DNA from: Astropecten irregularis
Taxonomy: Eukaryota; Echinodermata; Asteroidea; Paxillosida; Astropectinidae
Reading direction: 5' to 3'
Length of the DNA stretch: 64,000 nt
Assembly (NCBI GenBank): GCA_963971285.1
Contig: OZ020262.1
Span: 2,482,082-2,546,081 of the forward strand
Shown here: piece after piece, positions 30,974 through 40,225 of the stretch
How the letters are laid out: each line of letters starts with the position of its first letter
How positions within the stretch are numbered: the stretch's first letter is position 1
The notes under the pieces: generated by a model
Database searches by the model: none
Told to the model about the DNA's origin: nothing
The model's input: the letters and a program-made list of their open reading frames with translations, nothing else
Position numbers and translations under genes: made by a program

Positions 30974-31114
30974 AGAGAAAAGAGGACGCCTACATGGCAT
31001 TCATGCCGCGGGGCACTGTGGGTAGGTCGATAGGGGGCGCTGTTGTATCTTATTCTTAGCGTGAATACCTGACGGTCTAGGAAAATATGCATAAGTAGTG
31101 GCTCTACAGGTAAG
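30974..31114. repeat. DIRS right inverted terminal repeat
   Basis: Inverse of 26004-26143, beginning GAGAAAAGAGGACGCCTAC and ending GTGGCTCTACAGGTAAG. The outer tip ACGAGTGAAGTAGACC follows to 31130 and is found again, mutated, at 60-75. Confidence 0.92.
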
Positions 31115-31130
31115 ACGAGTGAAGTAGACC

Positions 31131-31491
31131 TAATATTTTCTACTCGTACAACAGGCCAAGCAAAATGTAAGCGCAAACTCTTTTTCTCTGATACTGAAAA
31201 TAGCAAGCGAAAACACAGTTGGAGCACAGCACAAGATCGAGTATGTCAAGTGGATGTGGACGTACATACATACCGGGTACCTGTTTTTGTACACTGCAAG
31301 CTCCAGACATGCATGTACACATTTCACTTAAGAATGTTGTGATTGTTCAATTAATTATCAAACCCTGTGTCTGGGGCCATTATTTTGTTCCCATCAGGAA
31401 TCATCATCATGGGTAACAACATCATTTTCGCGACAGCATTAACCTGCAATGTCAACCGCCATTTTGATTTGCTTCATTGTAAGATCCACTT
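31131..31491. other. no confident gene
   Basis: A short plus-strand frame (about 31141-31340) holds KCKRKLFFSDTENSKRKHSW, a basic stretch that could be a scrap of a DNA-binding mobile-element protein. There is no supporting context. Confidence 0.35.
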
Positions 31492-31549
31492 AGCCAATCA
31501 CAAAATTTGTTATGCGTTATTCAGTGGATGACAAATTTTGTGATTGGCT
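31492..31549. repeat. inverted repeat, 19-bp perfect arms
   Basis: AGCCAATCACAAAATTTGT and its exact complement surround 20 bp. It is probably a short MITE; flanking bases show no target duplication. Confidence 0.85.
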
Positions 31550-31864
31550 CAATGCGCCTCAGATCAACAATCGTGCCACGCTATGTCAGCCCTATACGTA
31601 GTCCTGAACACATGCATTGTGTAGACATTTCGTGTAAGGAAAATGCGGAATAGCCTTATAGGCCTATCGAGCCGATATGGTCATAATTAGCTGGACACGC
31701 AGCGCTTGCATCACATAATTTGTATCAAATACTATGGTAGAGATACTGTTTTGCACGTGTGCACGATGCATACCGTTGCGAGTTGGATTAAGGAATTAAT
31801 TTTTTTTTTTTTTCTTAAATTCTCAATTATAAATTTAAAACAAATTAACAATGAGTGAAGAAAA
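31550..31864. other. no gene seen
   Basis: Single-copy-looking sequence with a T run (31799-31813). Confidence 0.5.
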
Positions 31865-32116
31865 ATGAGTGCTGCAGTTTTCCAGACTTTTCTGGTTGTC
31901 CAGACATGGTTATGTCTAGGTGTTTTTTTTTCTCTCAGCCAATGTCAAAAGTATATGTGGCATATATGTAGGTACAGAGATGCAACTGACCTATGCCAAA
32001 AAAATCTGAAAATGACCGCGAGTATGAATGCAGACATCAAAGGAGACTTGAACAATACATGTAGTAAATTCAAAACATTTGAAGGGGACAAAACTTGGAA
32101 TTGGGGTGAAGAATAA
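31865..32116 (+). CDS. small open frame with signal-like start, doubtful
   Basis: 83 codons starting MSAAVFQTFLVVQTWLCLGV and continuing FFSLSQCQ, a hydrophobic N-terminus that would pass as a signal peptide, then four cysteines among charged residues. No family is recognised, no splice or polyadenylation context is evident, and the A-rich flank could produce such a frame by chance. It lies inside the scramblase intron on the opposite strand. Confidence 0.15.
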   Translation: MSAAVFQTFLVVQTWLCLGVFFSLSQCQKYMWHICRYRDATDLCQKNLKMTASMNADIKGDLNNTCSKFKTFEGDKTWNWGEE

Positions 32117-32441
32117 AACAAAAAAATCAGATATGTTAATTTTATAAAGAACTTGTGCCTTAACTCTGCATGACTTACACATGTACACTGTACATGTACA
32201 TGTATAAGGAAGGTTATATACATGTTTATGTCTGTGATCTGTGCTAGGCTGTGGTCATAGTCAGACCATTGGTAACACAAACATTTCGAAATCAAATCAA
32301 ATCAGGCGCTAGGCCTGCAAGCATTAAAACGTGCATACATGCATTTCAATGTACACGCTGTGCAGTCGGCTAGGATAGGGAGACGAAAGTTCTTTCACAA
32401 TTGCATGTATGATAAGTTGCAGCTTGAGTTGCATTTTACTT

Positions 32442-32809
32442 AAGAATTATGAACATACGTGACAAACTTTTCCGCCCAAGAACTAACTGAGGCAGCGTCC
32501 TACCTGGCAAACAAAGTTTTCTTACGTGGTAGGCCCATAATAGAGGAAGGAAGGCCTGTATTGCGTTACATGTAGGCCTAAAACTTAACTTAGAAATCTC
32601 CATTTACACATGTAAGTAAGGTTTGAAGTTTTTGCATGGTGGAGACACTAGAATGAGTAAGGCTTGCGGTGACACCATGTATAAAAATCTCTTTTATGAA
32701 GATGTGTGGTCCTGAAAAGGACCGGTGAGAGTGGATTCTTGACGTTTCAACTAGTGTGCTCTAATCATCCTCAGGAGAGAAAGAATTATGAACACATGTG
32801 ACAAACATG
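32442..32809 (-). mobile_element. solo Penelope-like terminus with flanking repeats
   Basis: Positions 32610-32780 match the block at 511-700. The minus strand reads CTGAGGA, a stem (ATTAG...CTAGT), GAAACGTC and later CTCTCACCGGTCC. AAGAATTATGAACA and GTGACAAAC occur on both sides (32442-32468 and 32783-32809, about 24 of 27 positions identical), as if this were a long target duplication around a short insert. Confidence 0.55.
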
Positions 32810-33629
32810 ACACAATGACCCTGTATGACTGACTTTAAAGGGTTGCTGCAGTGCTTTTTTCAGTCATGTTATTTTATTGCCTTCATACAGAAAATATACT
32901 GACAGATAATGAATGGCAATTCTCATTGTGGTTTCAAACCAGCATTTGGTTTTCCTTTGAATAGCTTTGTAAAACGAGGGATTTTCACGCATAATCATGT
33001 AGGGAACCAACAGCAAAAATATAATGAAAAAACATAAAAAATTAAGAGGCAAACTTGACCTACAGAAATGGTTTGGAAAAAAAATTACACCACCAGTTGA
33101 GTGAAGGAACATATTTGGCAAAATAAAACCCATTGAGAAGGAAAAGGTCTGTCAGAAAACCTATAAACAACGGCAACTTTTTGTGCACAAATCAATTGGG
33201 TTACTGCTCCCAGTTCCAAGATAACATCACAGTTTTGCTCATGAATATGGAAATGCTAATTAGCATACAAAAAAAAAAAACCTGTTTTTAACCCTGAATC
33301 AGTGTGAGGAAGTGGGTCACAGTCCCCATGTACAGTTTTTTAATTGGCACATGTTCAAGCCATAATATTCCCATTGCAGAGACCCTTTAACACTGTAATG
33401 GCCACTACGCGCGAGATTAAATACGGTACTCATTTGCGCGGTGCTGGTCCTGCGGGCATGATAAGTTGGTTCCAATCTTTAGTTTTTTTCAAAATAAATT
33501 GTACAATTCTCAAAGCATTTTACGAGAGTAGACTGATGCTGAAAAAAAAAGGAAATCGTGGAAAATAAAAAAAAGTCGGATTTCTGATTAAACTCAGGAA
33601 AGTTGCATCTCTAAAGGTAATAATCCACC
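32810..33629. other. no gene seen
   Basis: AT-rich, with an A run (33270-33281). Minus frame 32864-33133 is hydrophobic, low-complexity text with no homology recognised. Confidence 0.5.
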
Positions 33630-33642
33630 AATTTGAGATATA

Positions 33643-34090
33643 GGAGGTCGGAGTCAGGAGTCCGGAGGTCGCCGGTTCGAATCCCGCTCCAGTAAATTTT
33701 TCTTTGTTCACTTTTCAACGACTTAAAAATACTCAGTCAGTTTCCCTTGAGGTTATTTCACGAATATATTAATTAAAAAGCCGTATCCTCTTTGAGTGAT
33801 CCCCCATGTGCCATTCCCAGGTTGCAGCATTGTTGCGTGTATCATTGAAATGATCCCTGGGGTGTGGCAGTGTGTGCGTGGTTTCATGGCTTCTGACTGC
33901 CAAACGAACAAAGATAGTTGACTATTGGGGTCACCTCCAACGTAGGGCTGGATGGCTCAGTTTGTAGAGCGCCTGTACGGTATTCAGGAGGTCGCCGGGT
34001 CGAATCCAGCTCCAGTCAATTTTTCTTTGTTCACTTTTCAACGACTTAAAAATACTCAGTCAGTTTCCCTTGTGGTTATTTCACGAATAT
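33643..34090 (+). repeat. tRNA-headed retroposon, head-to-tail dimer with 13-bp target duplication
   Basis: AATTTGAGATATA occurs at 33630-33642 and 34091-34103. Between them is a 5-prime-truncated tRNA-like module with its tail (33643 to about 33771), then the family body, then a full tRNA-like module at 33946-34017 with tail to 34090 (TTATTTCACGAATAT). The second module is exactly 72 nt and folds on paper as a cloverleaf: 7-bp acceptor with one G-U, 4-bp D stem, 5-bp anticodon stem with one mismatch, 5-bp T stem with one mismatch. Its A-box is TGGCTCAGTTTG and its B-box is GGGTCGAATCC. The anticodon position reads GGT, but position 33 is C, so it is not expected to work as a tRNA. Confidence 0.9.
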
Positions 34091-34103
34091 AATTTGAGAT
34101 ATA

Positions 34104-34403
34104 CACAAATCCGACTAGCGATTCATGTAATTGGTCCTGCGGTGTATCAGGGGACATAGAGTAGTAAAGAGTGTGGCGGAGCGTAACTTCTTTTTTTACC
34201 ACACTAAAGGGGAGTGGGGACACTGCAGTGGTATGGCGGGTGGTATTTCGTGCCGTAGGATCAGTGTATAGATCAGGATCATATCCAATTATCGGGATGA
34301 GATCTATGTTATTAACATTTGGTATAATATTGGCGTTGGCGTAGCCCCATACATAGGACTGTAGATGGCTCTCTTTTGAAATCTGTCTTTCTCTGGTCGC
34401 CAT
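34104..34403 (-). CDS. unrecognised open frame, doubtful
   Basis: A minus frame begins MATRERQISKESHLQSYVWG at 34403, is open through ADANIIPNV-like text and IIGYDPDLYTDPTARNTT, and runs into the tRNA-headed retroposon at its end. Its first 25 codons are repeated in inverted orientation at about 34503-34586. No domain is recognised. It could be a fragment of a mobile-element gene or a chance frame. Confidence 0.2.
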
Positions 34404-34586
34404 TCACAGCCCAACTTCAACACATGACGTTGAGAAGATATTGAAATTGAAAGTTTGTGACAACTCTGCTCATTGGATCTCGCGTGTTTAAGTCATGCCT
34501 TGATGTTGGGCTGTGAATGACGACCAGAGAGAGACAGATTTTAAAAGAGAGCCATCTACAGCCCTATGTGTGGGGCTAGGCATTGG
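34333..34586. repeat. inverted duplication, about 85-bp arms
   Basis: GTAGATGGCTCTCTTTTGAA, AATCTGTCTTTCTCTGGTCG and CATTCACAGCCCAAC (34361-34416) recur in reverse at 34505-34561 with a few changes, around an 85-bp spacer. Confidence 0.8.
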
Positions 34587-34745
34587 CTTTGGTATAATAC
34601 ATTCCCATATTGCTGAGAACATAACCATTGGTCTATTTCAATCTGTGTAGTCTTGTTCTGCTCATTTGTTTTATGATCCATTACTGTCATAATGATCAGG
34701 TATGCAATGTAGTATATTTTGCACTATGTTCAAGTGGTTTCTTAC

Positions 34746-34823
34746 CTTCAACAGCATGAAAAACTTGTTGCCCAAGTGTGTTTTTCACAGTGTACTTGTT
34801 GGCCGTTTCGAAACCCACAAATG
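34746..34823 (-). CDS. PLSCR: Phospholipid scramblase, coding exon
   Basis: A 78-nt exon with acceptor TTTAATTGCAG before 34823 and donor GTAAG after 34746. It encodes FVGFETANKYTVKNTLGQQV followed by FHAVE, aligning with the GFETNNKYEIKNSFGQRVYF segment of vertebrate scramblases, at the start of the beta-barrel core. The incoming phase (two bases, CA) completes GCA from the G left by the exon at 39162, and the outgoing G completes Asp with the next exon. The exon is very small and lies between introns of 4.3 kb and 29.3 kb. No stop or frameshift is present. The residue order of the three exons leaves no room for a missing exon. Confidence 0.93.
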
Positions 34824-35149
34824 CTGCAATTAAAGAAAATATAAGTGTTTAATGAATCCACCATCACACAATGTTAAAAGGTTTACTGTAATCCAAACTC
34901 ATATGAAGTAAATGTGTATTGTTATAAAACTCCACATGTCTATCATTGTTTGTGCTAAAAAAATATTGTATATGTTCATACTCATAAAGGTTTTATTTTT
35001 GCTGTACATTGTTGTCATGTACTTATTAATGGGACAATAATTATTTAGTAGAAATCAGAACAATACCTGGTTTGTTTGTAATGTAAGCGGGATTATTTTG
35101 ACACCTTATACCCAATTTCATGAAAGTGGGGTACATGTATGAGACCTTG

Positions 35150-35665
35150 CACCATATCGTCAACGTTTTCACGAACTGACGAATCAGCCGAAAATCACTC
35201 AAATTTTCATTTTCCCTTTTTTGGGCTATTTCGGTATACCTTAACGTCCTTTACGTTTGAGTGAAAGTAGTTTTAGTAAAAATTTGCTAATTATGCTAAT
35301 TGTAAAAAAGTGACGAATGTGCTGGAAATGAACTTTGTGTTTTCACGAACCGGCGAATCTGTACACACAGCCACGCAAACTATGAACTGAGAAAATCGCG
35401 TTTGAAGTTTTAGGTTTTTTAAATCACCATCTCGGCGAATTTTAAGCTTCAAATCCCAACAATTTTAGCAAGTTTGGAAAGGACATGAGTTACTTGAGAT
35501 CTTGAACATACTTTAATATGCAGTTGCTTATTAATTAAGACGCTAATCATTACGAAACAGATTCATCAGTTCGTGAAAACGCAAAACCATGACTGACACA
35601 CGGTAGCACGGCGATTCGTCACTGCGCACGCTCGATTCGTCAGTTCGTGAAAACGCAAAAGCCTG
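35150..35665. repeat. inverted-repeat element with GATTCGTCAGTTCGTG motifs
   Basis: CGTTTTCACGAACTGACGAA (35163-35187) and TTTTCACGAACCGGCGAATC (35340-35362) point one way. GATTCATCAGTTCGTGAAAA (35567) and GATTCGTCAGTTCGTGAAAA (35633) point the other. The arrangement suggests a MITE or foldback of about 500 bp in intron 2. Confidence 0.65.
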
Positions 35666-36554
35666 AATGCCACGCATATAGGGCATCTAAGTAGGACAGT
35701 TACCTTCATTGCCACTGTAAAGTATAGGCTTGATAGTTTGTTAAAAGTGGCATTTTAAAGGTAAAATTAATTCCTGAATGAAAAAATAAATACACGCACA
35801 TTTGATGTGTTACATGATGAGAAAGATTTTAGTGACTATTCCATGCTTTAATTTTTGTGTCAATATAATTATTATAAAAATCTAATCTTTAAGATTTCCT
35901 TGCCACACTATTTCAGAGACAAAGTGCTACACTTTCAGAAAGATTATCAAGAAAAAGAAGTCAGTATTTTCAAACATCTTCATCAATCTTTATTCAATAA
36001 ATAAACTCTTCAAATCATATTAAAAACAATTTCATCAAAACTGGGGAGGCACTCATTAAAATAATCAGATTTTTTTAATTAGCCAAAAGACTACTAAAGT
36101 ATTGGGAAGTGGGGTTTTGAGAAGGAAACCCGTATAAAACTTTCTAGTGGATGACTCATGAATGTACATTACAAAAGGATTTCTGTCATGTACAAGTACA
36201 ATAGCCTAATTACGTGCAATGGGGCGAGTTTGTCTGATACGCTGTGAAATTGGTGGCAAAATTCACGGGAGTGAAGTGACTTGGGGGCGAAATTTTCATA
36301 GAGTGCACGCGAAAAATCCCAACTCGACCCATATGTCCATCTTCAAGTGCTTTTGCCCCCAACCTTTTTTGCCGTATTTTTCCCAAACGTGCCACTTTTG
36401 CAAGCGGGAAGAAGCAAATATGTGATCAGCATGTCCTAATGGTCACCTGGTGCAAAATTCAGCCCCTCCCTCTGTGGTGGCCACGAAAATAATTTTCTAG
36501 ACGACTTTTTGCACTTCGTCCCATAGTCTAATACCCTTAAAGAAAAAAATCACA
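35666..36554. other. no gene seen
   Basis: AT-rich intron sequence. The frames at 36210-36425 on either strand are short and featureless. Confidence 0.5.
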
Positions 36555-37680
36555 ATGTACAAAAAAATTGTACATGTACATGAACAGGTTTTAAGCTTTG
36601 GAACGGCGAGCAAAATAATCATGAAGATACATGTAGGAAAAGGAGAACGAAAGTTGCAAGTACCAATTATCAAGGTACTTATCAAGGTCAAGGTCAATCG
36701 AGGTCCCAGATCAAAGACCAGCATCGCCAGCCACATGAGTGACCTGCATCCACTGATCAAGGAGAGCGGAAGGACCTGCATCACAATCCTGGCTGATGGG
36801 GCCCTGATTTCAATGTGAATCACTTGAATCACCAATGAATGGTTCTACATGAGGTTGTGACCAGCTCAATAAAGATTCGTTGTTTGGCTCGCGACGCCTT
36901 TCTGGCGGTCCCGACATAGTAGTAGTAGTAGTAGTAGTAGAGGTTGTGACTTAAACCTGGATGTCCTGATGGCAACTGCACACTGCTCGGGGGATTCTCT
37001 GCTCGAAACCCCATCGAGCATGTGTGGTAAGTTCTTACCAGGGCATCAGTCTCCATTTACCTGCCAGACCAAATCCCAGATGAAGCCCCACCATCAAAGC
37101 TACCGCATGGAGAACGGAAAACAGCAGAGGAGAACCAGGTCTTTGATGCTGCCCTGGAGAGACTTGATAAGTATTGGCAAGATCTCTCCTATGGTGGCTT
37201 ACCAATTGATATTGCACACTGCAAGTTAGGGCAGGCAGACACCCCATACACCTCCACCGACTATGAGCGAGTGCATTTAGCTTCTGACTGGCTCATATAA
37301 ACAGGTACAAAAAGAAGCAGATATGTGTGAAGAAATAAAATTTCTTTAAACAACACATTGACAGGCGAGTGGGCATGGTCATATTTACAAAATGTCTTCC
37401 ACCAAAGAAGTACGTCCACTGTGCGTCCCAGCCAGTCCATAATGAAGATGCAATCGGCTTCTACAAGAAGTTTCCTACGCCAGTTCCTTCGGACACCCAC
37501 CCAGGGCCTTTTGTATCTTTCCTTGAGGCTGTAAGAATGGATACTGGTTCTCCCTATGAAGACATGGTACATGTATTTGTAAAAAGCAAGGAGCTGGGAA
37601 GATGTTCACTCTGCAGCTGACAAAAGTGACTGGCAAACTCATGGCCGATTTTTTCATTCCCAGAGGAGACAGCTCCAAGG
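36555..37680 (+). pseudogene. DDE-type transposase-like gene, decayed
   Basis: Plus-strand text in shifting frames: SKTSIASHMSDLHPLIKESG and CITILADG-GPDFN (about 36710-36810), LNLDVLMATAHCSGDSLLN (about 36953-37008) leading to a damaged IEHVW, DQIPDEAPPSKLPHGERKTA (37070-37128), ERLDKYWQDLSYGG, DIAHCKLG, and YVHCASQPVHNEDAI with KKFPTPVPSDTHPGPFVSFL (37408-37525). The ADGGPD, LDVLxxxxCAPGxSxxNPIEHxW and CxSxP series recurs in an uncharacterised family of transposase-like proteins in invertebrate genomes. Stops and frameshifts are frequent, and a small retroposon (36862-36939) interrupts it. It lies antisense in intron 2 of the scramblase gene. Confidence 0.6.
36862..36939 (+). repeat. short retroposon tail with (TAG)n, 11-bp target duplication
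   Basis: GAGGTTGTGAC occurs at 36851-36861 and 36940-36950. The 78-bp insert ends in (TAG)n after GGCGGTCCCGACA. It is a strongly 5-prime-truncated LINE or SINE copy inserted in the transposase relic. Confidence 0.85.
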
Positions 37681-37699
37681 ACCTTAATTTTATTCTAAG

Positions 37700-37890
37700 T
37701 GGGTAGTATCATACTTTGGTAAGAAACATAAACAAAAACGTTCACAAATTTACCTATAACTTTGTGGGTATAAAGATGGTGCTGATAGAAACACGAAATT
37801 GGAAAAAGCAACGACCACAAATATTTTTGATTTTTAAAAGATCAAAAATAACAGAGAACAGATTGAAGATATACCATGGGCGTTGCAATT
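37700..37890 (+). repeat. dispersed repeat R1 fragment
   Basis: Contains ATAAAGATGGTGCTGATAGA, ACGACCACAAATATTTTTGA and AAAAGATCAAAAATAACAGA, matching 8580-8740. Confidence 0.65.
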
Positions 37891-39161
37891 TACACTGAAA
37901 ATTGGAAAATTAAATGAATAATCTGCTCACCAATATGCCTAGTGGATCCTGGATGGTAAGGGTCAGAGAAGAGCGACGTTTCCCAATAATTATAAGATGA
38001 ACGAAAAAGAAATTAACCATTAGCAAACTCAGGGAATGCAAAAAAAGAAGAAGACGACATCCTTCTTACACGGTGGCAAATGCAGGAGTGCCTGTCCATG
38101 GACTACGCCCAACATCGTGACCCATGCTTGGGTGCACACAGGCACTAGCTCACATATTTCCCAATGCAAATGAATAGGTAGCATGCAAATTAAGTTACCC
38201 AGTAGGGTGGGTGCATAATATGCAAATTCAGTTACACAAAAGCTCAAGTATGTGTCCCCATACTAATTAGCCAAATGAAGTAACGGTACGTTAATTCAGT
38301 TGCTTACACTAGGCAGCCATTGTTGAGAGGCGTCACAATTGCTGAGCCATGGGCGCTGCCATGTTGACTGTATGCTGCCTGTTTCGCTAGTGGTGGCAGT
38401 TGATGGTGGAACACTCCATTGCTGGCCGGGGTAAAATCCAGGCCATGGCTGATTTGGAGGGACAACCCAAGTCGAGGTCTGCTCTGGTCTACCGTGCGTA
38501 TGCGTAAGGTGGGGAGCCTGTGTACAGAGCTTGGGGTACCGGAGAGACCAGGCGTGGCGGCTATGGCGGAGAAGGTGGATCTTCCACGGAAATTGGGCTA
38601 TGCAAGCGTGCCACTGCCTTATCAACCCGAGGCGGGGTCGAAGTAGACGGTCTTGACAATACTACTTTGCCCTGTTTGTCAAAGATTTTCCTTTCTTGGA
38701 TGACGACATTATCGAAGTTGGATGTACAAATATGCCGAATGTTGAATGTAGTTGTAGTCATTATTACTATGAAGTCTTGATGTTTAATGAAAACCTGCAT
38801 GCGTGCCAAACTATACCACAAAGAACAAAGATGTGCTTCAGTGGTTCGTGGCGGGGTTTATACCCTCTGAGCCGGGGCTCATTTGCATTTTTATGAATGA
38901 AGCAATGAATCATTTTCTTCAAAGGGTGGTGCAAACTATATTACATGGAACAATAATACAGTGAATCTGACGACTGGGACGAAATATTGTTATGTTTTGC
39001 GTGTTGATGTTAAAATACTTTTTTGGCTTTTCGATGTCTACAGGTAGGTTCAATCTGGTAGGGTAAGCATTTTTGACAAAACCTAAGGTGAATGTGCTAC
39101 ATATATATCAGTCCATCCCACTGAGTTAATTAACCACTGAGACCATAACCACATGACCTAC
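37891..39161. other. intron 2 sequence with a proline/tryptophan-rich frame
   Basis: The minus frame at 38625-38296 reads QTSTWVVPPNQPWPGFYPGQ and then QWSVPPSTATTSETGS. The overlapping frame holds VEDPPSPP and VSPVPQALYTGSPPYAYAR. Scramblase N-termini are proline-rich, so this could be an unused or alternative N-terminal exon, but no clean splice pair was found. The rest of the interval is unremarkable. Confidence 0.3.
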
Positions 39162-39371
39162 CTTCAAGAAGTTCAACCTGTTGATGTACCAACAACTGAT
39201 CGATTTGTGTGAGATACTCTAATCCGGGAGGGCAATCTGATGGCACCTGTGATTGTTGTATTTGTAATCCTGCTTCTAAACTTCCAGGAGCAGGTGGAGG
39301 AGCTCCAGCTGGCCAATTGCTTGGTGGTGGAGCACCAACACCACTTTGTTGAGGGGTATCCATTGTTATGT
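39162..39371 (-). CDS. PLSCR: Phospholipid scramblase, first coding exon
   Basis: The exon opens after acceptor TTTGTCTTCCTCCAG with 8 nt of 5-prime UTR (ACATAACA) and an ATG at 39363-39361, and ends at donor GTAGGT after 39162. It encodes 67 residues plus one base: [28 protein letters not shown], then [20 protein letters not shown] and [15 protein letters not shown](S/T)QIDQ with HQQxELLE is the signature that begins the scramblase domain in animals. The proline-rich stretch before it is the usual disordered region that binds SH3 or WW domains. The N-terminus is short compared with mammalian PLSCR1. An upstream non-coding exon must exist because the exon starts with an acceptor; I could not place it or the promoter. 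Confidence 0.93.
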
Positions 39372-39639
39372 CTGGAGGAAGACAAATTGTCATATAGAGG
39401 ATTAATTTTGTAACATGTTTGTTAAGGGTTTTTTTGGTAAACAAGAAAATTCCTTCGTCGTGTGTAAACTTCACAAAATAAACTTCACAACCAGTGTTAC
39501 ACTGGTTACACCAGTTTCACTAAATAGTAAATGAAAGAATTTAGGCCCATACTTAAGACAAATGGATGAAATGCAATTTAAGCTTATTGTCCTTTAATTG
39601 ATAGATAAAAATGAATTTATTACATGCTCCAAGCCTCCA
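39372..39639. other. intron sequence, no gene seen
   Basis: AT-rich first-intron sequence of the scramblase gene. Confidence 0.5.
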
Positions 39640-39910
39640 ACATAAACAATTGTTTGTAATTTTACACTTTGGTTTTTATGCAGATTCATGGGCAAAAATA
39701 TCAAGAAAGATAATGTATAGTAACAGTCTCTGTGAATTTCCCAGTCCCATACAGTGACAACTTTTTTAGAAAAAGTGGAAAATGCTTACAGTATTTTTCT
39801 TTAAATGTCACCGTTATTTTTTATCTTTGGAAGAACACTGGCCATTGGTTTTGCTCTTTTCTGGATATTTCAGGCAAACAAATTTCAATGGTATGTTCCT
39901 ACCATCACCA
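39640..39910 (-). repeat. dispersed repeat R1 fragment
   Basis: The minus strand has GATGGTGATGGTAGGAACAT, TTTTATCCAAAGATAAAAAA-type text and the CCCATGAATCTGCAT block of R1. Confidence 0.55.
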
Positions 39911-40225
39911 TCGGTTAGTTCGCAGTGTGCTCAAAAGTGCTTCTGTTCATTTTCAACATATGCACAACTGGGTTGATATGAATATTTAATGAGATCGGTG
40001 ATCATATTTTAAAAATTTACTTTCTTGTAGATTTGTCTTTGAAAGTAAAGGTATGAATTTTATTGAAATAGCACTAGGAAAGGTTTGATTCTTGTCACTT
40101 CAAGCAAAGGAGCTTCATGGGTCAATATGGAAACGATGAAGCTAAGGGTATTAGCACACCCAACCGTGAATTCCTAAAAAGCTAGAACTACATGTACTTG
40201 TGAGAAAACCTTGCATTTTGCCTGC

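Larger units (their letters stand above)
25974..31130 (-). mobile_element. DIRS-like tyrosine-recombinase retrotransposon, nearly complete
   Basis: Inverted terminal repeats at 26004-26143 and 30974-31114 enclose, on the minus strand, gag-like sequence, RT plus RNase H, and a tyrosine recombinase. The left end extends to 25974 and the right end to 31130 by unique outer tips. An internal complementary region at 26165-26229 carries the complements of both tips: CCACACTTCT for the left, and GTCTACTTCACTCG joined to TTACCTGTAG for the right. That is the DIRS-1 layout used to rebuild the ends through a circular intermediate. The element has no target duplication. A gag-RT deletion and several frameshifts disable it. 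It lies in the same orientation as the scramblase gene, within its 29-kb intron. Confidence 0.93.

Noticed and set aside
33946-34017. A genuine tRNA gene (72 nt, cloverleaf-compatible)
   Set aside because: It is embedded in a retroposon with target duplication and recurs several times; C at position 33, stem mismatches and the repeat context argue against a working tRNA. The module at 12044-12115 is rejected for the same reasons.
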